From: Paucidesulfovibrio sp036541255
Lineage (GTDB): Bacteria; Desulfobacterota; Desulfovibrionia; Desulfovibrionales; Desulfovibrionaceae
Assembly: GCA_036541255.1 (NCBI GenBank)
Contig: JAZHDD010000048.1
Span: forward strand, 1-64,000
Direction of reading: 5' to 3'
Length of the DNA: 64,000 bases
Positions within the stretch are counted from its first letter, which is position 1. Every line of letters begins with the position of its first letter. Of this stretch, positions 17,264 through 25,528 are shown piece by piece. The notes under the pieces are model-generated. The model was given only the letters and a program-made list of their open reading frames with translations. It did not search any database and had not been told where the DNA came from. The position numbers and the translations under genes were made by a program.

Positions 17264-17737
17264 CTAGACCAGGTAGTCCCCCCGGTTGAACTTGAACTCT
17301 TCGGTTCTGGCCAGAACTTCCAGCTCGTTGACAATGCCTTGCAGGCCCGGCTGCGCAGCAGCCAGCGACTTGAGCCCGTCCACGTTGTCCCGCATATCCT
17401 GCAGGGCAGCATGGGCCTCGCGCAGGCCTGCGCCGTCCGGAGCCACGCTGCCGAGCTTGGCGGCGTAGGCTTCGACCTGGCCGAGCACCTGCTCCACCTG
17501 GGCCGCAGCCTGGGTAGAATCAACGCTCTGGACCTGCTGGACTGCGGTGACGTTCAGCAGCGGGTTCAGCCCGAGTGGAGCCACAGGCATTGCCCCGGAG
17601 GACTGCTGAGTCTTGCCGCTCTTGGCCACTTCCCTGCTGAGCAGGTCGCCGAAGCCCTTGTCCACCTGCCTGGCCTTGTCCGCCTGAGCCTGTTGCCCTT
17701 GGCGTACGCCCTCGATCTGTTCAGGATGGATCTTCAT
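17264..17737 (-). CDS. Hypothetical helical protein with sigma-54 promoter
   Basis: Product of 157 residues of unknown function. It is rich in Gln, Ala and Val, has no signal peptide or membrane segment, and is predicted to be mostly helical, with a coiled-coil-like stretch from about 70 to 145. The start at 17737 is fixed by GAGGAG seven bases upstream. The main clue is its promoter at 17772-17788, a close match to the sigma-54 consensus, which in Desulfovibrio-type bacteria often controls motility and other conditional functions. The Gln/Ala-rich soluble character and the presence of flagellar genes elsewhere in the window make a motility role possible, but nothing in the sequence proves it. 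It appears to be a single-gene unit. Confidence 0.82.
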   Translation of the reverse strand: MKIHPEQIEGVRQGQQAQADKARQVDKGFGDLLSREVAKSGKTQQSSGAMPVAPLGLNPLLNVTAVQQVQSVDSTQAAAQVEQVLGQVEAYAAKLGSVAPDGAGLREAHAALQDMRDNVDGLKSLAAAQPGLQGIVNELEVLARTEEFKFNRGDYLV

Positions 17738-17771
17738 CGTTTTCTCCTCATCCTGGGGTTTGCCGGGATGT

Positions 17772-17788
17772 TGCAAGGAGTTTGCCAA
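17772..17788 (-). promoter_or_regulatory. Sigma-54 (RpoN) promoter
   Basis: The minus strand reads TTGGCAAACTCCTTGCA. The GG of the -24 element and the GC of the -12 element are exactly 10 bases apart, as sigma-54 requires, and the TGGCA...TTGCA boxes match the consensus. The predicted start site is about 24 bases upstream of the ATG at 17737. Confidence 0.8.
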
Positions 17789-18014
17789 CGGGGTTGATGT
17801 CGTAACATGCCGTAATAACTATGTCTGAGAAAGTCCGTGCACGGAAGTTTTTTCCGGACGGGCAGTCCGGCTCCCCGCCGTTGTCCCCCAATGATACGCC
17901 AAGGCGGCAAACCCTGCAAATCCTCCTCCTCGAGAGGAAAATCATGGCCGACGTTCCCTGTCTGTGCTAATCCATAACTCAAGTATTGAAAGCGGTTGCA
18001 CCAAGGAGGACCTA

Positions 18015-18455
18015 ATGGCTGAAATCAAGAAGATTCTCTGCGCTGTGGATTTTTCCGAGCATAGCGCCAGCGTGGCCGATTATGCCCAGACATTGGCCAC
18101 GGCTTTGAACGCTGAAATCGTGTGCATGTACGTGGCTCCGAGCCTGAGCCAGTACGTCGGCTTCAAGGTCCCGGCCAGCTCCATCGACGAGTTTGTGGGC
18201 GAGATCGTGAGTGGGGCCGAGTCCACCATGGAAGATTTCCTGACCAAGCATTTCGAGGGCATCAAGACCACGGGCAAGGTCTCCACGGGCTATGCGGCCG
18301 AGGAAATGCTGACCCTGGCCGAAGAGGAAGGCGTGGATATGATCGTCATGGGCACCCATGGCCGCAAGGGCATTGACCGCATTCTGTTCGGCTCCGTGGC
18401 CGAAAAGGTGGTCAAGTCCGCCAAGTGCCCGGTCGTCACCATCCGTCCCGCATAG
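18015..18455 (+). CDS. Universal stress protein (UspA family)
   Basis: Small cytoplasmic alpha/beta protein of 146 residues. Members of this family accumulate under growth arrest and stress, and many bind ATP. The ATP-binding signature is intact near the C-terminus ('GTHGRKGIDRILFGSVAEKV'), and the N-terminal 'KKILCAVDFSEHS' strand is typical. The start follows AAGGAGG with ideal spacing. It is a single gene ended by the hairpin at 18608-18636. Confidence 0.95.
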   Translation: MAEIKKILCAVDFSEHSASVADYAQTLATALNAEIVCMYVAPSLSQYVGFKVPASSIDEFVGEIVSGAESTMEDFLTKHFEGIKTTGKVSTGYAAEEMLTLAEEEGVDMIVMGTHGRKGIDRILFGSVAEKVVKSAKCPVVTIRPA

Positions 18456-18607
18456 CGGGAGGCATGGACTCGGCGGACGGGCTGGCAGCGTACCGCCGCG
18501 CCGGGATCGGTATGTCACGTTCGACTCGCGGAATTGGCGCGTCCGCATCAGGCATGGCCGAAGCGGGCCGAGCCTACAGACTTTACGCTGGCCTGGAAAG
18601 GCTATAC

Positions 18608-18636
18608 AAAAAACGGCCCCCTTGGGCCGTTTTTTT
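18608..18636 (+). terminator. Terminator upstream of hisC
   Basis: A-run, CGGCCC/GGGCCG stem with a 5-base loop, then seven T. It separates the stress-protein gene from hisC, 26 bp before the hisC start. Confidence 0.9.
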
Positions 18637-18661
18637 CATTGCCAAGCCGTCGAGAGGAATC

Positions 18662-19756
18662 ATGAGCAGAGAACGAGTGCGTGAGCGCATCAAAGACTTC
18701 AAGCCGTACAAGCCCGGTCTGACCCTGGAGGACATCCGGGAGAAATACGGCGTCAGCAGCGTCATCAAGCTGGCCAGCAACGAAAACCCTCTGGGCGCTT
18801 CGCCCCTGGTGCTCAAGGCGCTGGGCCGCCATGCCGCCGAAGTCTTCCGTTACCCGCAGAATCATACGCCGCGCCTGACCGCGGCCCTGGCCGAACGGCT
18901 GGGCGTTGCCGAGGACATGGTCGTGGTGGGCAACGGGTCGGACGAGATCATCGACATGCTCTTCCGGGTCGTGGCTGAGCCGGGCCAGGACAACGTGCTC
19001 TGCTACGAGCACAGCTTCAGCATGTACCGCATGTGCGCGGCCCTGTGCGGCCTGGGCTATCGCGAATTGCCGCGTGCCCAGGGCCTGCGCTTGCCCCTGA
19101 AGGCTCTGGCCGAGGCTGCGGACAAGGACACGGCCCTGGTCATCGTGACCAGCCCGGACAATCCCACGGGACTTGCCGCCACGGCCAACGAGCTGGCCGC
19201 CCTGTCCCGCGCTCTGCCCGAGGGCGCGCTCCTTGTGGTGGACGGCGCCTATGCCGAATTCGCCCGGCCCGAAGAGGAGTACGAGTTGGCCGGGCGCTTG
19301 GGCGAACTGGGCAACGTGGTGTTGCTGCGCACTTTTTCCAAGGCCTACGGTTTGGCCGGGATGCGCCTGGGCTACGGCGTGATGCCGTCCTGGCTGGCTT
19401 CCTACATGCGCCGCGCGCGCATTCCGTTCACGGTCAACCTCCTGGCCGAGGAAGCCGGACTGGCCGCCCTGGCCGACGAGGTGTTCCAGGCCGAGACCCT
19501 GCGCGTGGTGCTCGAGGGCCGGGCCTATCTGGCCGAGCGCCTGACCGCCCTGGGCTGCGAGGTCACCCCGTCCCAGGCCAACTTCCTGATGTTCCGTCCG
19601 CCCGCGCCCGCCGAGGAAGTGTTCGAAGGCCTGCTGCAGCGGGGCATCATCGTGCGGCCCTTGAAGAGCTTCGGCCTGCCGGACCACATCCGCGTGAACA
19701 TGGGTACGGAGCAGGAAAATCAAGCTTTTGTGCGGGCCCTGGAGGAATTGCTGTGA
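18662..19756 (+). CDS. hisC: Histidinol-phosphate aminotransferase
   Basis: PLP-dependent class I/II aminotransferase that converts imidazole acetol phosphate to histidinol phosphate in histidine synthesis. Related enzymes can also act on aromatic amino acids. The 364-residue protein shows the N-terminal 'KLASNENPLG', the 'SPDNPTG' active-site loop, and the PLP lysine in 'TFSKAYGLAGMRLGYG'. It overlaps cmk by four bases (GTGA), so the two are translationally coupled. No other his genes are in the window, so aromatic transamination remains possible. Confidence 0.95.
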   Translation: MSRERVRERIKDFKPYKPGLTLEDIREKYGVSSVIKLASNENPLGASPLVLKALGRHAAEVFRYPQNHTPRLTAALAERLGVAEDMVVVGNGSDEIIDMLFRVVAEPGQDNVLCYEHSFSMYRMCAALCGLGYRELPRAQGLRLPLKALAEAADKDTALVIVTSPDNPTGLAATANELAALSRALPEGALLVVDGAYAEFARPEEEYELAGRLGELGNVVLLRTFSKAYGLAGMRLGYGVMPSWLASYMRRARIPFTVNLLAEEAGLAALADEVFQAETLRVVLEGRAYLAERLTALGCEVTPSQANFLMFRPPAPAEEVFEGLLQRGIIVRPLKSFGLPDHIRVNMGTEQENQAFVRALEELL

Positions 19757-20421
19757 GCGGCCACCTGCTCGTGACCCTGGACGGTCCGGCCGGCGTGGGC
19801 AAGTCGAGCATGGCTCAGGAGTTGGCCGAGGCCCTGAAGATCCCTTACCTGGATACCGGCGCCATGTTCCGCAGCGTGGCCTGGAAATTGGGCCAGGGAT
19901 CATGGGAGTGGGACGAGGCGCGGCTGGCCAAGGCCCTGTCCAGCCTGGAGTTCCGGCTGCACGGTTCAGGCGCGGCGTCGAGCCTGAGCCTCAACGGCGT
20001 GGCCGTTGGCCAGGAGATTCGCACCGAGACAGTGGGGCTGTGGGGTTCGAATCTGGCCAAATTGCCCGTGGTCCGCGATTTTCTGAAAAGGGCGCAGCAG
20101 GACGTGGGCAAGGCCTCGCCCCTGGTAGCCGAGGGCCGGGACATGGGCAGCGTGGTGTTTCCCGAGGCCCGGGTGAAGTTTTTCCTGGATGCGGATGTGA
20201 ACGTGCGGGCCAAACGGCGTTTCGATCAGCTGCGCGAGCAGGGCAAGAGCCCGGATCTGGCCGAACTGACCGAAAGCATCCGCGTGCGCGACGAGCAGGA
20301 CCGCAACCGTGCTGTCGCGCCCCTGAAGCCTGCGCCCGACGCCCGGATCGTGGATACGTCGCAATTGGACAAGGCCCAGGTGGCGGCCCTGCTGCTTGAG
20401 GCCGTGCGCGAACGCCTCTGA
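19753..20421 (+). CDS. cmk: Cytidylate kinase
   Basis: Phosphorylates CMP and dCMP with ATP in pyrimidine nucleotide recycling. The 222-residue product has the P-loop 'GPAGVGKSS', then 'LDTGAMFRSVAW', 'EGRDMGSVVFPEA' and 'RRFDQLREQG', all standard for CMP kinase. Translation starts at a GTG that overlaps the hisC stop, with GGAGGAATTGCT upstream. The gene lies inside a longer open frame, but only this start gives the family N-terminus. A strong hairpin follows at 20449-20487. Confidence 0.95.
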   Translation: MSGHLLVTLDGPAGVGKSSMAQELAEALKIPYLDTGAMFRSVAWKLGQGSWEWDEARLAKALSSLEFRLHGSGAASSLSLNGVAVGQEIRTETVGLWGSNLAKLPVVRDFLKRAQQDVGKASPLVAEGRDMGSVVFPEARVKFFLDADVNVRAKRRFDQLREQGKSPDLAELTESIRVRDEQDRNRAVAPLKPAPDARIVDTSQLDKAQVAALLLEAVRERL

Positions 20422-20448
20422 TTGTTCGTTTCGTATTGCCGCTGGCCG

Positions 20449-20487
20449 TAAAAAAAGGGAACCTTTCCGGGTTCCCTTTTTTTACGG
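20449..20487. terminator. Bidirectional terminator after cmk
   Basis: GTAAAAAAAGGGAACC pairs with GGTTCCCTTTTTTTAC around a short loop. The A-run and T-run are symmetric, and it lies between convergent cmk and the methyltransferase gene. Confidence 0.93.
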
Positions 20488-20502
20488 ATTGCATCCGTTG
20501 CT

Positions 20503-21168
20503 TCAGGCGTTTTGCGCCAGCACGGTCACGCCGCGCGCGCTGTTGCCGTTCATGGTGGTGAATGTTTGTTCCCGCCATGCCAATTCGGAAAAATCCGCAA
20601 GCAGTTCCCGGAGCCGTTCGGGTGCGAAATGCCGCATGGTGGCCCCTTCGGGCAGGTTGAACACCCCAAGGGGCAAACCCTGGGCAACAAAGCGCGCATA
20701 GCGGGCCTGGTTGCGCTCGTCCGCGCCCAGCAAAAAATCGTTGACCAGCAGCAGGCCGCCGGGCCGCAGCACGCGTCGAACTTCGTGCAGCAGCGCTTCC
20801 AGGTCTGCATCACGGGGCAGGCAGGTGAGCACGGCCAGGAGCAGCACCGCATCGAACGCATGGTCCGCAAAGGGGATGGCCCGGCCCGGACAGGATTGCA
20901 GGTTCAGGTCCGGCCACTGGGCGCGGCCCCGTTCGATCATGGCGGTGGACGAATCCAGCCCCACGGTGTTGGCAAAGCCCGCGTCGTGCAGCGTGCGCAG
21001 GGCCCGTCCATAGCCGCAGCCGTAGTCCAGGATGCGGGCTTCCGGTTGCAAGCGGGGCAGGAGCAGGTCCAGGGGCAGGGGCGTGGTGAAGTTCTTTTCC
21101 GGAGCCACGCGATTCCAATAGCGGCGCTGGTCCGATCCTGGTGTGGCTGTCTGGGGCTCTTTGCTCAT
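20503..21168 (-). CDS. Class I SAM-dependent methyltransferase
   Basis: Product of 221 residues with a Methyltransf_11-type fold. Motif I is 'ILDYGCGYGRALRTL', followed by the acidic 'GLDSSTAMI', 'FDAVLLLAVLTCLP' and 'LRPGGLLLVNDF'. The substrate is unknown; the fold suits small molecules or quinone-like compounds. It is coupled to the upstream DegP-like gene by an ATGA overlap and is last in the htpX-degP-methyltransferase unit. Residues 1-40 show no extra domain. Confidence 0.88.
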   Translation of the reverse strand: MSKEPQTATPGSDQRRYWNRVAPEKNFTTPLPLDLLLPRLQPEARILDYGCGYGRALRTLHDAGFANTVGLDSSTAMIERGRAQWPDLNLQSCPGRAIPFADHAFDAVLLLAVLTCLPRDADLEALLHEVRRVLRPGGLLLVNDFLLGADERNQARYARFVAQGLPLGVFNLPEGATMRHFAPERLRELLADFSELAWREQTFTTMNGNSARGVTVLAQNA

Positions 21169-22496
21169 GGTCGCATGCTCATTTTGACGTAGTAAAGCCC
21201 GCTGCCGCGTTGCACGCGGAGCAGCAGGGTCTGTTGGAGGCGGTAATACAGAAAGGCCGTGGCCACGTCCTTGGGCTCGCGGATGGTCACGTTACCGATG
21301 CGGTGCAGCACGTCGCCGGTCTGGAGGCCGAGTTGGGCAGCGGGGCTGTCCGGCAGGACCAGGGCCACACGCGCGCCGCCCCGTGCCAGGGCGGCAGGAT
21401 CTGCCTGGAAGCCCCAGAGCCTTTCGGCCAGGGCCATGGCCCGTTCCAGATTCAGAGCCTGGGGCCGCATGGCCACGGAATATTCGCCGCCCTGGCGCAT
21501 GATGCGCAGGCGCAGGGATTCGCTTTGGGTGTGGTTGCGCAGCAGGTCGAGGTAACTGCGCCGGTCCACAACGGGATTGCCGTTGAGGTTCAGGACGACG
21601 TCGCCGGGCCGGATGCCCGCCTTGTCCGCCGGGGTGTCCCGGTACACTTCCGTGACCAGCAGGCCGTCGAGGGAATCCAGGCCGAGGGCGTTGGCGGCCT
21701 GGGGGTCCAGGTCCGCGCCGAACATGCCGAGCCAGATCGGGGCCACGTAGCCGGTGACGAGCAGCTCGTCCACGGCGCGCCGGGCCTTGTTGATGGGAAT
21801 GGCGAAGCCTATGCCTTCGCCCTGGGCCAGTATGGCGGTGTTGATGCCGATGAGCTGGCCCAGGATGTTCAGCAGGGGACCGCCCGAGTTGCCCGGGTTG
21901 ATGGGGGCGTCGGTCTGGATGAAATCAGTGAAGGTGCCGGCCTTGCTCTTCAGGGAACGGCCCAGGGCCGAGATCACGCCCGTGGTCACGGTGTGGGCGT
22001 AGCCAAAGGGGTTGCCGATGGCGATGACGGGTTCGCCGATGAGGATGTCCGAGGAATCGCCCATCTCTATTTCCGGCAGGTTGCGGGCGTTCTGGAGCTT
22101 GAGCACGGCCAAGTCGAAATCCGGGTCCGAGCCTAGCAGTTCGGCCTGGAATTCCCGCCCGTCCAGCAGGCGTACCTGGATGGCCGAGGCCCCGGCAATG
22201 ACGTGGGCATTGGTCAGCACCAGGGCCTTGTCCCCGTCGATGATCACTCCCGAGCCCATGCTGCCGTTCTGGCCGCCCGGATTGGGCCGCCGCCCGAAGC
22301 GCAGATTGCCCCGTTCGGGCTTGGTGGCCGTGATGTTCACGACGGCCGGGGCCGAGGCTTCCACGGCGCGCACCACGGGCGTGCGGCGCAGGCTTTCCGA
22401 GCCGGGCTCGTCGTGCAGAGCCTGGGCCGGGCCGGCAAAAAGGATCAGCAGGGCCAAAGCAACGGCGGTTGCGGACCAGCGCGGACTAACGGGCAT
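21165..22496 (-). CDS. Periplasmic serine protease of the DegP/HtrA family
   Basis: Secreted trypsin-like protease of about 443 residues. Signal peptide 1-26 ('ALALLILFAGPAQA'). The triad is His98 ('LTNAHVI'), Asp128 ('DFDLAVLK') and Ser204 ('INPGNSGGPL'). Two PDZ domains follow (about 255-340 and 355-440). It should degrade or refold damaged envelope proteins. The start at 22496 has GGGAGG upstream and overlaps the end of htpX by 11 bp, so a membrane protease and a periplasmic protease are made together. The downstream methyltransferase gene overlaps by four bases. Whether it is the DegP or DegQ/DegS equivalent cannot be decided; two PDZ domains favour DegP/DegQ. Confidence 0.95.
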   Translation of the reverse strand: MPVSPRWSATAVALALLILFAGPAQALHDEPGSESLRRTPVVRAVEASAPAVVNITATKPERGNLRFGRRPNPGGQNGSMGSGVIIDGDKALVLTNAHVIAGASAIQVRLLDGREFQAELLGSDPDFDLAVLKLQNARNLPEIEMGDSSDILIGEPVIAIGNPFGYAHTVTTGVISALGRSLKSKAGTFTDFIQTDAPINPGNSGGPLLNILGQLIGINTAILAQGEGIGFAIPINKARRAVDELLVTGYVAPIWLGMFGADLDPQAANALGLDSLDGLLVTEVYRDTPADKAGIRPGDVVLNLNGNPVVDRRSYLDLLRNHTQSESLRLRIMRQGGEYSVAMRPQALNLERAMALAERLWGFQADPAALARGGARVALVLPDSPAAQLGLQTGDVLHRIGNVTIREPKDVATAFLYYRLQQTLLLRVQRGSGLYYVKMSMRP

Positions 22497-23349
22497 TGCG
22501 GCCTCCCTGGGCCATGGCCCGCAAGCGGGCGATGCGTTCCTCCACGGGCGGGTGGGTGCTGAACAGCCCGGCAATGCCGCCACCGGAAAGAGGATTGATG
22601 ATGAACATGTTTTCCGTGGCCGGGTTGCCCTGGAGCGGCACGCGTTGCGAGGTGTCGTGCAGCTTGGCCAGGGCCGAGGCCAGGGACAGGGGCTGGCCGG
22701 AGATGCGCGCCCCGGCCTCGTCGGCCAGGTATTCGCGCGAACGGGAAATGGCCATCTGAATGAGCATGGCCGCAATGGGTGCGAGAATGGAGAGCAGCAG
22801 AGCGGCCAGGGGATTGCCGCCCCGGTTGTTGTCGCTGCCCGTGCCGCCGAAGAACGCGGCGAAACGCAGCATGTTGGCCACGAACATGATGGCTGTTGCC
22901 AGCACCGCGGCCACGGATTGGATCAGGATGTCCCGGTTGGCCACGTGGCCTATTTCATGGGCCAGTACGCCGCGCAATTCGTCGGTCTTGAGGATGCGCA
23001 GGATGCCGCTGGTCACGGCCACGACAGCGTTCTCGGGATTGCGTCCCGTGGCAAAGGCGTTGGGCGATTCCTGCGGGATCAGGGCCACGCGGGGCTTGGG
23101 AATGCCTGCGTTGCGGGCCAGATCCTCGACCAGGGCGTGCAGTTCCGGAGCGTCGTTTTCGGAAAGTTCCTTGGCCCGGTACATGCGCAGGACAATTTTG
23201 TCCGAGTACCAGTAGCTGAAGAAGTTCATGCCCAGGGCGAGCAACAGCGCGAACATCAGCCCGGCCCGGCCGCCCATGGCCGCGCCCAGGAAAAGGATGA
23301 TCGCGGAAAGCGCCGCAAGGAGAACAAGGGTTTTGATTTGGCTCGTCAT
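22486..23349 (-). CDS. htpX: Membrane zinc metalloprotease HtpX
   Basis: Inner-membrane M48 protease that removes misfolded membrane proteins, often together with FtsH. It has 287 residues. Two N-terminal membrane helices (about 7-25 and 30-48), the zinc motif HEIGH at 131-135, two more helices (about 145-200), and a downstream zinc-ligand Glu in 'SREYLADEAGA' are visible. It is first in a three-gene unit with the DegP-like protease and a methyltransferase, while an Hsp20 gene lies just upstream on the same strand. Together these look like an envelope and protein stress group. No heat-shock promoter was identified. Confidence 0.97.
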   Translation of the reverse strand: MTSQIKTLVLLAALSAIILFLGAAMGGRAGLMFALLLALGMNFFSYWYSDKIVLRMYRAKELSENDAPELHALVEDLARNAGIPKPRVALIPQESPNAFATGRNPENAVVAVTSGILRILKTDELRGVLAHEIGHVANRDILIQSVAAVLATAIMFVANMLRFAAFFGGTGSDNNRGGNPLAALLLSILAPIAAMLIQMAISRSREYLADEAGARISGQPLSLASALAKLHDTSQRVPLQGNPATENMFIINPLSGGGIAGLFSTHPPVEERIARLRAMAQGGRNAR

Positions 23350-23432
23350 CTGCCGACCTCGTGCAAAGGGGTGGGGGAAAGCCAGTGAAAGATAGCGCCG
23401 GATCGCCCGGAGTCAAGAGCGTCTGGGGGGTG

Positions 23433-23855
23433 TTAATCCACCAGAATGCTGCGCGCGTCCGGCTCTTTGCGGCCGACGCCCACATTCAGCAGGCCGTTCT
23501 TGAGCTTGGCGGAAATGCGTTCCGGGTCCGCGTCCGAAGGCAGGGCAAAGGTGCGCGAAAAAGGACCGTAGGAGAGTTCCAGGGCATAATATTCCCCCTG
23601 GCTTTGCGGAAAGGGCCGCTCCCCGGAAACGTGCAGGATGCCTTCGTGGACTTCGACCCGCACATGGTCGAGACCCACACCGGCCAGCTCAACGCGGAAA
23701 ATATAACCGTCCGCGCATTCAAAGACGTCCGCGGCCGGGGACCAGACATAGCCTCTGGACGGATCGCAACCCGCAGCCTCCTCGGAGCGGAGCCTCTCCA
23801 GGGTTTCTTCGGTGTCGCCGAGATGGACCCAGGGTTTCCAGTTGCGTTTGCCCAT
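23433..23855 (-). CDS. Small heat-shock protein (Hsp20/alpha-crystallin family)
   Basis: ATP-independent chaperone of about 140 residues that holds unfolding proteins. The alpha-crystallin domain spans about 40-130, with the N-terminal 'WSPAADVFECADGYIFRVEL' strand and the typical 'LKNGLLNVGVGRKE' near the end (the A-x-L-x-N-G-L-L motif). The start at 23855 ('MGKRNWKPW') is chosen by length and by the absence of family features further upstream. Its Shine-Dalgarno is weak. It lies 83 bp upstream of htpX on the same strand and may be co-transcribed with it. Confidence 0.93.
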   Translation of the reverse strand: MGKRNWKPWVHLGDTEETLERLRSEEAAGCDPSRGYVWSPAADVFECADGYIFRVELAGVGLDHVRVEVHEGILHVSGERPFPQSQGEYYALELSYGPFSRTFALPSDADPERISAKLKNGLLNVGVGRKEPDARSILVD

Positions 23856-23961
23856 GTCGTTCTCGCGGAATACGGAGCTTGTCTTGGGACCGGCTCCGGG
23901 GTACAAAATGTCGTTGCCACCCGTGCATACCTTTTTTTTTGCAACCTGGAAAGGAGTCTCC

Positions 23962-25293
23962 GTGCGCACCAAGACCATGAAGTTTGAGCCGTTGCGGCCC
24001 GGTGATACCGCCATTCAGACCTTGGGACCCGCCAAATTCGTCTCGCCTCTGGAATTGGACCGCTATATATCTGACGGCGATTCCATTTTTGTGGAAGTCT
24101 ATCGGGACGCCCGCTATTGCGCTCCTGGGGAAAAGGGGCCGGAGCCCGTGACCTTCGAGCACGCCGGGCCGAGAAAAAAGTTGTTTTTTGACCCGGGCAA
24201 GACCAAGTGCGCAGTGGTGACCTGCGGCGGGCTTTGCCCCGGCCTGAACAACGTGATCCGCTCCATCGTGCTGGAAGCCTTTCATTTCTACAACGTCCCC
24301 GCCGTGTTCGGCGTGAAATACGGGTTGGCCGGATTTATCCCGGAACATGGGCACAATTTCGAGGAGCTGACTCCGGAGAGCGTGCGGGACATCCACGAAT
24401 TCGGCGGCACCATGCTCGGCTCCTCGCGCGGGCCGCAGGAGCCCGAAGAGATCGTGGACGCCCTGGAGCGCATGAACATCGGCATCTTGTTCATGATCGG
24501 CGGAGACGGCACCATGCATGCCGCGTCCAAGGTCGTGGAGGAGGTCACCCGGCGCAAGGCCCGCATCGCCGTGGTCGGTGTGCCCAAGACCATTGACAAC
24601 GACATCAGCTTCGTGGCCAAGACCTTTGGCTTTGACACTGCCGTGGCCAAGGCCACGGAGGCCATCCGCTGCGCGCATACCGAGGCGCTGGGCGCGCCCA
24701 ACGGCATCGGCGTGGTCAAACTCATGGGCCGCAATGCCGGATTCATCGCGGCCGAGGCCTGCCTGGCCCTGCGCGACGTGAATTTCGTGCTTGTGCCTGA
24801 GGAGCCGTTCGACCTGCACGGCGACAAGGGTTTTCTCGCGGCCTTGAAAAAGCGGCTCGTCAGCCGCCAGCACGCGGTCATTGTCCTGGCAGAAGGCGCG
24901 GGGCAGAATCTCTTCAACGAGGTGCTCGGCACGGACGCGTCGGGCAACCAGCGCCTGGGAGACATCGGCACGCTGCTCAGCTCAGAGATCAAGACGTTCT
25001 TCAAGAAAGAGGGCATGGAGATCACCCTCAAATACATCGATCCCAGCTATATCATCCGTTCGGTCCCGGCCAATGCCGCGGACGGCATCTATTGCGGCTT
25101 TCTCGGTTCCCATTCCGTGCATGCGGCCATGAGCGGCCGTACCGGTATGGTGGTCAGCAAGTGGAACGGCCGATTTGTGCACATTCCCTTCTCGCTCATC
25201 ACCCGCAGCAAAAAGAGCATCAACACGCATTCCAATTACTGGCGCGCAGTGCTCGAAGCCACGGGACAGCCCCGGAGCCTGGTCAACAAATAA
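23962..25293 (+). CDS. ATP-type 6-phosphofructokinase
   Basis: Glycolytic enzyme that phosphorylates fructose-6-phosphate. The product is about 443 residues, longer than E. coli PfkA because of an N-terminal extension of about 80 residues. Donor specificity is read from two sites. 'GGDGT' at about 179 has Gly where PPi enzymes have Asp, which favours ATP. 'PKTIDND' at about 208 has Lys, as in PPi-type and plant-type enzymes. This combination is known from the long plant-like ATP-dependent group. The GTG start at 23962 has AAGGAG five bases upstream; the ATG at 23977 is too far from it. A hairpin with T-run follows. Confidence 0.94.
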   Translation: MRTKTMKFEPLRPGDTAIQTLGPAKFVSPLELDRYISDGDSIFVEVYRDARYCAPGEKGPEPVTFEHAGPRKKLFFDPGKTKCAVVTCGGLCPGLNNVIRSIVLEAFHFYNVPAVFGVKYGLAGFIPEHGHNFEELTPESVRDIHEFGGTMLGSSRGPQEPEEIVDALERMNIGILFMIGGDGTMHAASKVVEEVTRRKARIAVVGVPKTIDNDISFVAKTFGFDTAVAKATEAIRCAHTEALGAPNGIGVVKLMGRNAGFIAAEACLALRDVNFVLVPEEPFDLHGDKGFLAALKKRLVSRQHAVIVLAEGAGQNLFNEVLGTDASGNQRLGDIGTLLSSEIKTFFKKEGMEITLKYIDPSYIIRSVPANAADGIYCGFLGSHSVHAAMSGRTGMVVSKWNGRFVHIPFSLITRSKKSINTHSNYWRAVLEATGQPRSLVNK

Positions 25294-25300
25294 CCGCTGC

Positions 25301-25368
25301 CGGGCCGTTTCTCTGCGCGGGCTGCCTGTCTCTCTTCGGCGGGAACGGCCCGCGTACTTTTTTTACAG
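25301..25368 (+). terminator. Probable terminator after phosphofructokinase
   Basis: CGGGCCGTT pairs with AACGGCCCG across a 34-base loop and is followed by a run of seven T. The large loop makes it a less certain terminator than others in the window. Confidence 0.6.
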
Positions 25369-25393
25369 AACAATCGTATCCCAAGGCTTTTTC

Positions 25394-25423
25394 TTGCCGG
25401 GAATAGCCGATATGCGCTATGCT
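25394..25423 (+). promoter_or_regulatory. Candidate promoter of cydAB
   Basis: TTGCCG (25394-25399) and TATGCT (25418-25423) are spaced 18 bp apart, about 105 bases before cydA. The surrounding sequence becomes AT-rich here, unlike the coding DNA. Confidence 0.4.
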
Positions 25424-25436
25424 TTTGGATAGAAAT

Positions 25437-25455
25437 AGGAATGATAATTCTTATT
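25437..25455 (+). promoter_or_regulatory. Possible Fur-type box upstream of cydAB
   Basis: The 19 bases match 13 of 19 positions of the classical Fur consensus, with the core AATGATAAT exact. It lies just after the candidate -10, where repressor binding would block transcription. The match may be due to AT-rich sequence alone. Confidence 0.3.
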
Positions 25456-25528
25456 GATTTTTTCTTGTCGTTTGATATCGTCCGGAAAATCAAGACAAGA
25501 CAAGGCAATAACAAAGGGGGTTTAGGAT

